This document shows, piece by piece, positions 5,193 to 5,250 of a DNA stretch of 5,250 nt. How positions within the stretch are numbered: position 1 is the first letter of the stretch; the number at the start of each line of letters is the position of its first letter. The translations under genes and the position numbers were made by a program. This DNA is from Maritimibacter sp. GTDB lineage: Bacteria; Pseudomonadota; Alphaproteobacteria; Rhodobacterales; Rhodobacteraceae. Under the pieces are notes generated by a model. The model saw only the letters and a list, made by a program, of their open reading frames with translations. It did not search any database and was not told the DNA's origin. The stretch is taken from assembly GCA_003520545.1 (NCBI GenBank), contig DOUP01000147.1, positions 1-5,250 of the forward strand. Reading direction: 5' to 3'.

Positions 5193-5250
5193 CGCGCGTC
5201 GCGGTGATGAGGGGGCGCTGCCCCCTCAGACTCCCCCGGGATATTTTTGG
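5180..5250 (+). repeat. GC-rich hairpin repeat, copy 2 (3' end of the M20 gene)
   Basis: This is the same element as at 938-1009, in the opposite orientation. It has a GCGCCGCGC-rich start, TCGCGGTGATG, the 7-bp stem AGGGGGC-GCT-GCCCCCT, a C-rich stretch and TATTTTTGG at the last bases of the window. It may continue beyond the edge. Similarity begins before the M20 stop, so the last codons (VAPR and TGA) lie within the repeat. In both copies the element follows a gene end in the same transcriptional sense, which suggests a 3'-end function or a preferred insertion place. Confidence 0.85.
5210..5226 (+). terminator. Hairpin downstream of the M20 gene, possible terminator
   Basis: A perfect 7-bp stem with a 3-base loop begins 18 bases after the stop. 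TATTTTT follows after about 16 bases, further away than in a standard intrinsic terminator. A role in 3'-end formation or mRNA stability is plausible. Confidence 0.45.

Noticed and set aside
938..5250. Composite transposon or insertion sequence bounded by the inverted repeats
   Set aside because: There is no transposase or integrase gene between the repeats and no target-site duplication visible. The repeat looks like an intergenic hairpin element, not an IS end.

Overview
The window looks like chromosomal DNA of an alphaproteobacterium, most likely of the Rhodobacteraceae (Roseobacter/Rhodobacter type). The reasons are high GC with GC-rich third codon positions, genes that overlap by 1 to 8 bases, weak or absent Shine-Dalgarno sequences at internal operon genes, and two copies of a GC-rich hairpin repeat ending in a TATTTTTGG block, of a type I associate with that family. 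No search was run, so the taxonomy is an inference.

Layout. Positions 1-3681 carry five genes, all on the minus strand. In transcription order they are: a 359-residue coiled-coil protein (2602-3681), a 71-residue two-helix membrane protein (2390-2605), an 81-residue Phd/YefM-type antitoxin-like protein (2145-2390), a 380-residue soluble protein of unknown family (1010-2152), and, after a 90-base gap filled by a hairpin repeat, the first 306 residues of a large protein that runs off the window (1-919). I think that last protein is an AAA-type ATPase whose P-loop lies outside the window. The first four genes overlap one another by 4, 1 and 8 bases, so they are almost certainly one mRNA with coupled translation. 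The fifth has its own good ribosome binding site and may be read through the repeat or expressed separately.

Positions 3682-3905 are a divergent control region. Nearest the operon is an AT-rich stretch that probably holds its promoter. In the middle are two adjacent perfect palindromes (3814-3858). Next to the plus-strand gene is a TAGCCT box placed so that the transcript could start on the A of the ATG (leaderless).

Positions 3906-5192 encode, on the plus strand, a complete M20-family metallopeptidase/deacylase of the ArgE/DapE type with all expected metal ligands. Its stop codon lies inside the second copy of the hairpin repeat (5180-5250), which ends the window.

How the parts may work together. 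The M20 enzyme looks like ordinary amino-acid or amide metabolism. The minus-strand cluster is less ordinary. A long coiled-coil protein, a tiny membrane protein, an orphan antitoxin-like DNA-binding protein, an unrecognised 380-residue protein and a probable ATPase form a compact set with no recognised function. It could be an envelope-stress or membrane-associated ATPase system (loosely like PspA- or TelA-type clusters), or an unconventional toxin-antitoxin-like module. Both ideas are inferences from architecture and gene order.
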